Part shown: piece by piece, positions 55,042 through 64,000 of the stretch
Layout of the letters: each line of letters opens with the position of its first letter
How positions within the stretch are numbered: position 1 is the stretch's first letter
From: Xanthobacteraceae bacterium
Lineage (GTDB): Bacteria > Pseudomonadota > Alphaproteobacteria > Rhizobiales > Xanthobacteraceae
NCBI GenBank assembly: GCA_031291445.1
Contig: JARLJA010000016.1
Location: 1-64,000 of the forward strand
Reading direction: 5' to 3'
DNA length: 64,000 bases
Notes under the pieces: generated by a model
Told to the model about the DNA's origin: nothing
What the model saw: the letters and a program-made list of their open reading frames with translations, nothing else
Databases searched by the model: none
Translations under genes and position numbers: made by a program

Positions 55042-55746
55042 CTAGTCCTTGCGCAGGGCGTCCAGCCGGGTCAGCTCCTGCATCACCCGCTCGGTCGACT
55101 GGGTGAGGTCGTGCTCCAGCGCGGCGCGGGCGGCGGCGCCGTCGCGGCGCTCGAGCGCGTCGACCAGGAGCGCATGGGGATCGGCGGCATCCTGCACCGC
55201 CCGCGTTACCGCGATGCGGGTCAGCAGCGGGCCGATCTGCAGCCACAGCATTTCGATGATCGACACCAGCTGCGGGCTGTCGGCGGCCTCGTAGATGGTG
55301 AAGTGCAGCTTGTGATTGAGCGTCCAGAACTCGCGCGGGTTGTCGAGGCCGAGCCCGTCGAACTTCGTCAGCAGCGCCTTGCAGGCGCCGAGCTGGCGCG
55401 GGGTGATGCGCTCTGCGGCCCGCGCCGCCGCCTCGCCCTCGAGCAGCATCCGGATCCGCCGCAGCTCGAGAAACTGCTCGGCGTTCAGCACCGGCAGCGC
55501 GATCTTGCGGCTCGGGCGCACCTCGAGGGCGCGCTCCGAAACCAGGCGGCGCATGGCGTCACGCACCGGCATCATGCTGGTGCCAAGCGCGTCGGACACC
55601 GTGCGCAGCGTCAGCACCGCGCCGGGCTTGAAGCGCCCCTCCATGATCGAGGTCTTGAGTTCGCGATAGACCCGGTCGTTCAGCGTCTCGCGTTCCGCCG
55701 GCGCGAATGCCGTGACCGTGTCCGACCTGAGATTGCTGCGCGCCAT
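55042..55746 (-). CDS. GntR-family (FCD) transcriptional regulator
   Basis: 234 residues from ATG 55746; a longer frame to 55836 adds a non-homologous basic leader. The winged helix-turn-helix lies over VYRELKTSIMEGRFKPGAVLTLRTVSDALGTSMMPVRDAMRRL, and the FCD ligand domain follows (FWTLNHKLHFTIYEAADSPQL). Typical of regulators of organic acid or amino acid catabolism. Its neighbour in the same direction is the alpha/beta hydrolase, a possible target. Confidence 0.85.
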   Translation of the reverse strand: MARSNLRSDTVTAFAPAERETLNDRVYRELKTSIMEGRFKPGAVLTLRTVSDALGTSMMPVRDAMRRLVSERALEVRPSRKIALPVLNAEQFLELRRIRMLLEGEAAARAAERITPRQLGACKALLTKFDGLGLDNPREFWTLNHKLHFTIYEAADSPQLVSIIEMLWLQIGPLLTRIAVTRAVQDAADPHALLVDALERRDGAAARAALEHDLTQSTERVMQELTRLDALRKD

Positions 55747-56103
55747 GCCCACTCCACGATTATCTGCCGGCGGACCGGTCCGCCGCGGCCCCGCCGGCCC
55801 ATCCCCGCGTCGAGGTCCAGCTATAGCCCGGAACACCGGCCGAGGCGACTGACTACGGGCTTTCCGCCCCAGGTCGGCGGCCCGATGCCCCCTCGTTCCC
55901 GCGGCCGCCGCGAACTTTTGCCACCAAAATCACAATCTTGCTGGAACGAACGCGAAATCCGGGCGTTTGAACGCGGTATTGGTGCACCCGTACGAGGGGA
56001 TCTCCGGCTGACCAGGTTCGCCTGACCAGGTCCAGGCCGGGCGCCGGACAGGTGTCGCACCGCGTGCCGCAAAGAGCACGTTCGCAGCCCGAGGGGAATG
56101 GCA
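55747..56103. other. Intergenic region between GntR gene and poly-HAMP kinase
   Basis: About 360 bases with no convincing gene. Divergent promoters are expected for the GntR regulator and the kinase. No clear inverted repeat or -10/-35 pair stands out. Confidence 0.4.
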
Positions 56104-60471
<4,368 letters not shown>

Positions 60472-60483
60472 GTGGCGAGACGG

Positions 60484-61968
60484 ATGTCGGCACCCGAAAA
60501 GATCAATATCCTGCTGGTGGACGACCAGCCCGCCAAGCTGCTGTCCTACCAGGTCATCCTTGAGGAACTGGGCGAGAACCTGATCGTCGCCGCGTCCGGG
60601 CGCGAGGCGCTGGAATGCCTCCTGAAGAACGACATCTCCATCGTGCTGGTCGACGTCTGCATGCCCGATCTCGACGGCTTCGAGCTGGCGTCGATGATCC
60701 GCGACCATCCGCGCTACAGCAAGGTCTCGATGATCTTCATCTCGGCGATCCAGGTCTCCGATATTGACCGGCTGCGCGGCTACGAGATCGGCGGCGTCGA
60801 TTACGTGCCGGTGCCGGTGGTTCCGGAGGTGTTGCGGGCCAAGGTGCGGGTGTTCGCCGAGCTTCACCGCAAGACCCGGGAGCTGGAAAAGCTCAACAAG
60901 GAGCTCGAGCAGCGGGTCTCGGCGCGGACCGCCGAGCTCGAGGCGTCGACCGCCAAGCTGATCGAGAGCGAGCGGCGCCGCAGCCTCGCCATCGCCGCCG
61001 GCAACATGGGGTCGTGGGACTGGGACTGGAACAGCGGCGACGTGCTGTGGGACGAAGGCCAGTACCGGATCTTCGGCGTCGACCGGGCGGAGTTCGATGT
61101 CTCGCCGCGCGCCATCATCCGGCGCGTCGCGGCCGAGGACCGCGAGCGGCTGAAGGACGCGATCCGGCAGCTGTCGGCCGAGGCGCTGACCTGCGAAATC
61201 GAGTTTCAGATCGAGCGCCCGAGCGGCGAGCAGCGCTGCTGCTTCACCAGCGCCGCCGCCAGCGTCGACGCCGACGGCCGCATCCTGCGGGTCAGCGGCG
61301 TGACCATCGACATCACCATGCGCAAGCGCGCCGAGCAGCGCCAGCTGCTGCTGGCCCGCGAGGTCGATCATCGCGCGCGCAACGTGCTGGCGCTGGTGCA
61401 GTCGATCGTGCGGCTGACCAGCGCCGAGGAGGTCGACGCCTTCAAGGTGGCGGTCGAGGGCCGGGTCACGGCGCTGGCGCGGGTGCACACCGTCCTGTCG
61501 CTGTCGAGTTGGGAGGGCGCCGAGCTCTACGGCCTGGCGCGCGAGGAACTGTCGGCCTTCATCGCGCGCGACGCGTCCCGCGTCGCCATCGACGGTCCCT
61601 TCGTCCGCCTCAAGCCTGCGGTGGCCCAGACCATCGCCCTCGCTCTGCATGAGCTTGCGACCAACGCGGTCAAATACGGCGCGCTCTCGACGCTGTCCGG
61701 CAACCTCGCGGTGAGCTGGAAGGAGAGCGCCGGAGCGCTGGAGATCGACTGGAGCGAAAGCGGCGGCCCGCGCGTGCTGCCGCCGACGCGGCGCGGTTTC
61801 GGCACGCGCAGCGTCATCGCCAGCGTGGAAACCCAGCTCGGCGGCGATGTCGATTTCGACTGGCGGCCGGAAGGGCTGGTGTGCCGGCTTTCGATTCCGC
61901 TGCAGCCGAGATCGGACCAGGGCTATCCCGTGATCAAGCCGACGCGGGTCGGGTCTCTGGTGGCGTGA
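60484..61968 (+). CDS. REC-PAS-HWE histidine kinase
   Basis: 494 residues from ATG 60484. An N-terminal receiver domain (NILLVDDQPAKLLSYQVIL) has acceptor D57 in VLVDVCMPDLDG; then a coiled coil, a PAS domain (~165-285) and an HWE-type kinase core: phosphoacceptor H296 in AREVDHRARNVLALVQSIVRLT, N-box HELATNAVKYGALS and a late W-x-E motif (DWSESGG). HWE kinases are typical of alphaproteobacteria and often act in light or stress signalling. The receiver at the N-terminus could take a phosphoryl group from the poly-HAMP kinase encoded immediately upstream, forming a relay. Confidence 0.92.
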   Translation: MSAPEKINILLVDDQPAKLLSYQVILEELGENLIVAASGREALECLLKNDISIVLVDVCMPDLDGFELASMIRDHPRYSKVSMIFISAIQVSDIDRLRGYEIGGVDYVPVPVVPEVLRAKVRVFAELHRKTRELEKLNKELEQRVSARTAELEASTAKLIESERRRSLAIAAGNMGSWDWDWNSGDVLWDEGQYRIFGVDRAEFDVSPRAIIRRVAAEDRERLKDAIRQLSAEALTCEIEFQIERPSGEQRCCFTSAAASVDADGRILRVSGVTIDITMRKRAEQRQLLLAREVDHRARNVLALVQSIVRLTSAEEVDAFKVAVEGRVTALARVHTVLSLSSWEGAELYGLAREELSAFIARDASRVAIDGPFVRLKPAVAQTIALALHELATNAVKYGALSTLSGNLAVSWKESAGALEIDWSESGGPRVLPPTRRGFGTRSVIASVETQLGGDVDFDWRPEGLVCRLSIPLQPRSDQGYPVIKPTRVGSLVA

Positions 61969-62112
61969 GCCGCACGGCGCCCGCGCGGCGGCTCGCGATG
62001 CGTCACGACGTCGTGAAGCTGCGCGATCGGATGGAAACCCTGCTCGTTTGGGCTGGCCGTCGTCCGGTCTTTCGATTATCTGGATCCATCGGGCTGCAAC
62101 GACGGGTGCACG

Positions 62113-62586
62113 GTGGCGACGGAAATCGAACGCAAGTTTCTGGTGAGCGACGATGGCTGGAAGCGCGCCGCGGTCAGGGCGGCGCGGATCCGGGATGGGC
62201 TGGTCGCCATGGACAACGGCCGCCATGCGCGGGTGCGGATCCTCGACGGCAGCGCGACCATCGCGCTCAAGGGGCCGCTCGAGGGGATGGGACGCTACGA
62301 ATACGAATACGAGATCCCGCTCGCCGACGCCGAGGAAATGCTGCTGACCATGTGCGACGGCCGTGTCCTGGAGAAGCGCCGGCACTACGTGCCCCATGGC
62401 GGCCTGACCTGGGAAGTCGACGTCTATGACGGGATCCTGGACGGGGTGGTGATCGCCGAGGTCGAACTCGATCGCGCCGACCGCGAGGTGCCGCTGCCCG
62501 ACTGGGTCGGTCGCGAAGTCACCGGCGACGCCCGGTTCAGCAAACACCGCATGCTCGACGAGCGCCGGCGGGCGCTGGCGACGTGA
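62113..62586 (+). CDS. CYTH-domain triphosphatase
   Basis: 157 residues from a GTG at 62113. The diagnostic N-terminal E-x-E-x-K motif is EIERKFLV, followed by alternating charged residues of the triphosphate tunnel (RVRILDGSATIALKGPLEGMGRYEYEYEIPL; KRRHYV; WEVDVYDGILDGVVIAEVELD). It should hydrolyse inorganic triphosphate or ATP-like substrates with Mg or Mn (TTM/YgiF-like), in the cytoplasm. Confidence 0.9.
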   Translation: MATEIERKFLVSDDGWKRAAVRAARIRDGLVAMDNGRHARVRILDGSATIALKGPLEGMGRYEYEYEIPLADAEEMLLTMCDGRVLEKRRHYVPHGGLTWEVDVYDGILDGVVIAEVELDRADREVPLPDWVGREVTGDARFSKHRMLDERRRALAT

Positions 62587-62612
62587 GGGGAAGCAGGCCG
62601 TCGTCGCAGAAC

Positions 62613-62705
62613 GCGTCATGAGCGGGCTTGACCCGCGCACCCATTCTCTAGGGCTTTGCCGCGTCGCAAAGCGTGGATTGCCGGGTCAAGCCCGGCAATG
62701 ACGGG
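62613..62705. repeat. Dispersed palindromic repeat, copy i
   Basis: GCGTCATGAGCGGGCTTGAC arm and AGCGTGGATTGCCGGGTCAA arm closing GCCCGGCAATGACGG. It shows the uninterrupted form of the sequence into which the IS inserted at 18047. Confidence 0.8.
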
Positions 62706-62738
62706 GTTAGAGGGAGCCGCTGCGTCACCGATTATTCC

Positions 62739-62831
62739 GCGTCACCCGCGGGCTTGACCCGCGGGTCCACGCTTCGGGGCGTTCGCTCAAAGAGGATGCG
62801 TGGATGACCGGGTCAAGCGCGGCGATGACGC
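62739..62831. repeat. Dispersed palindromic repeat, copy j
   Basis: GCGTCACCCGCGGGCTTGAC arm and GCGTGGATGACCGGGTCAAG arm closing GGCGATGACGCA. Tandem with copy i, 33 bp apart; together they fill much of the 62587-63024 gap, in which I see no gene. Confidence 0.8.
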
Positions 62832-63024
62832 AGAGATCGGAGAGACGCTCGACGCAGCTCGCACCGTTCGCGACTTACGTTAAACTCCGAAGCGAGCCGT
62901 CCGCGGCAAATTCGTCTCGGTGCCGCGGCAGCAAAGAAATATCCTTCTCGCGAGCGGCCGATGCGGACGCGTCGCCGCGCGCCTATCTCTTCTCGATCGC
63001 GTATCGCTTGGGACAGGACCTGCC

Positions 63025-64000
63025 ATGAGCCACCGTCAGCTTCGCCTCGGCGCCTTCATGCGCCCGATCTCCATCCACACCGGAGCCTGGCGCTACCCCG
63101 GGGCCATTCCCGACGCCAATTTCAACTTTCCCGTCATCCGCCGCATGGCGCAGAAGCTGGAGGCCGGCAAGTTCGACGCCTTCTTCATGGCCGACCACCT
63201 CGCCGTGCTCAACATGCCGGTCAACGCGCTCAAGCGCAGCCACACGGTGACCTCGTTCGAGCCGTTCACGCTGTTGTCGGCGCTGGCCGGCGCCACCGAG
63301 CGGCTCGGCCTGATCGCCACCGGCTCGACCACCTTCGACGCGCCCTATCACGTGGCGCGGCGCTTCGCCTCGCTCGACCACATCAGCGGCGGCCGCGCCG
63401 GCTGGAACATCGTCACCACCTCGAACCCCGACGCGGCGCTGAATTTCGGCCTCGACGACCACATGGAGCACGACGAGCGCTACCGCCGCGCCCGCGAGTT
63501 CTACGACGTGGTCACCGGCCTGTGGGATTCCTTCGCCGACGACGCCTTCGTGCGCGACGTGGAGCAGGGCCTCTATTTCGATCCGGCGCGCATGCACGTG
63601 CTCGACCACAAGGGCAAGTACCTCTCGGTGCGCGGGCCGCTCAACATCGCCCGCCCGGTGCAGGGCTGGCCGGTGATCGTGCAGGCCGGCGCGTCGGAGG
63701 CCGGCAAGCAGCTGGCCGCGGAGACCGCGGAGGCGGTGTTCACCGGCGGCGGCAGCCTCAAGGACGCGCAGGCGCTCTATGCCGACATCAAGGGCCGCAT
63801 GGCGAAGGTCGGCCGCGACCGCGACCACATGAAGATCCTGCCCGGCGCCTTCGTCGTGGTCGGCGAGACCGACGACGAGGCGAAGGAGAAGCGCGCCAGG
63901 CTCGATGCGCTGGTTCACTACGACAGCGCCATCGCCTCGCTGTCGGTGTGGCTCGGCGTCGATGCCTCCGGCTTCGATCCCGACGCGCCGCTGCCGGAGC
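63025..64000 (+). CDS. LLM-class flavin-dependent monooxygenase (NtaA/SnaA/DszA-like), cut by window edge
   Basis: The frame is open from ATG 63025 (GGACAGGA upstream) to the end of the window, at least 325 residues; the C-terminus is missing. Family features are RLGAFMRPISIHTGAWRYP, FDAFFMADHLAVLNMP, HISGGRAGWNIVTTSNPDAALNFG, EHDERYRRAREFYDVVTGLWDS and PVQGWPVIVQAGASEAGKQLAAE, typical of NtaA/SnaA/SoxA/DszA enzymes. They use reduced FMN from a partner reductase to oxidise, for example, aminopolycarboxylates or sulfur heterocycles. The substrate is unknown here. Confidence 0.92.
   Translation, partial: MSHRQLRLGAFMRPISIHTGAWRYPGAIPDANFNFPVIRRMAQKLEAGKFDAFFMADHLAVLNMPVNALKRSHTVTSFEPFTLLSALAGATERLGLIATGSTTFDAPYHVARRFASLDHISGGRAGWNIVTTSNPDAALNFGLDDHMEHDERYRRAREFYDVVTGLWDSFADDAFVRDVEQGLYFDPARMHVLDHKGKYLSVRGPLNIARPVQGWPVIVQAGASEAGKQLAAETAEAVFTGGGSLKDAQALYADIKGRMAKVGRDRDHMKILPGAFVVVGETDDEAKEKRARLDALVHYDSAIASLSVWLGVDASGFDPDAPLPE

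Overview
The window is high-GC alphaproteobacterial chromosome. It most resembles the Bradyrhizobium/Rhodopseudomonas group (Hyphomicrobiales, Nitrobacteraceae). The reasons are the gene content (TRAP and ABC uptake systems, Rhizobiales-type leuA with a Leu-rich leader peptide, HWE kinase, poly-HAMP kinase, TadE/TadG proteins) and about ten copies of a dispersed palindromic repeat (core like GTCATGGCCGGGCTTG...CCGGCCATGAC) between genes. This placement is inference; there is no rRNA in the window.

Layout. 1-9.0 kb: truncated class III adenylate cyclase (-), SDR, membrane sulfatase-like protein, a 49-aa basic protein, Tat-exported PhoD phosphatase and a PAS-GGDEF-EAL protein. 9.0-18 kb: quinone reductase (-) divergent from a Baeyer-Villiger-type monooxygenase; an osmoprotectant ABC transporter with a permease/binding-protein fusion (-); a NitT/TauT-type ABC transporter ending in a Nudix gene. 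18.0-19.3 kb: a complete IS4-type element inserted in a dispersed repeat with an 11-bp target duplication. 19.4-28.5 kb: ppk2, a small membrane protein, the leu leader plus leuA, a TRAP transporter (dctPQM), an MFS transporter and an LTXXQ periplasmic protein.

28.5-32.3 kb is a distinct module: a GntR/FCD regulator (-) divergent from a Tat-exported Rieske protein and a PQQ dehydrogenase carrying the D-x-D motif of lanthanide enzymes but lacking the vicinal cysteines. It lies between two 48-bp direct repeats (47/48 identical) that contain the same transcription terminator. 32.3-40 kb: three Tad-like pilus genes, tRNA-Lys(CUU), a GST/TetR divergent pair with a clear operator, an aldo/keto reductase, and small secreted, DUF302 and thioesterase genes.

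40.6-52.1 kb is the most interesting region: a flotillin, then a five-component urea/amide-type ABC transporter whose last ATPase (UrtE-like) is fused in frame, through a ~77-residue linker, to an amidase-signature hydrolase. It is followed by a second, paralogous amidase, a 2-haloacid dehalogenase with the full catalytic set (-), and a divergent LysR gene. Together these read as an uptake-plus-hydrolysis system for an amide, possibly a halogenated one. 52.4-64 kb: chemoreceptor, alpha/beta hydrolase, GntR regulator, a 1455-aa poly-HAMP hybrid kinase followed by a REC-PAS-HWE kinase, a CYTH triphosphatase and a truncated LLM flavin monooxygenase.
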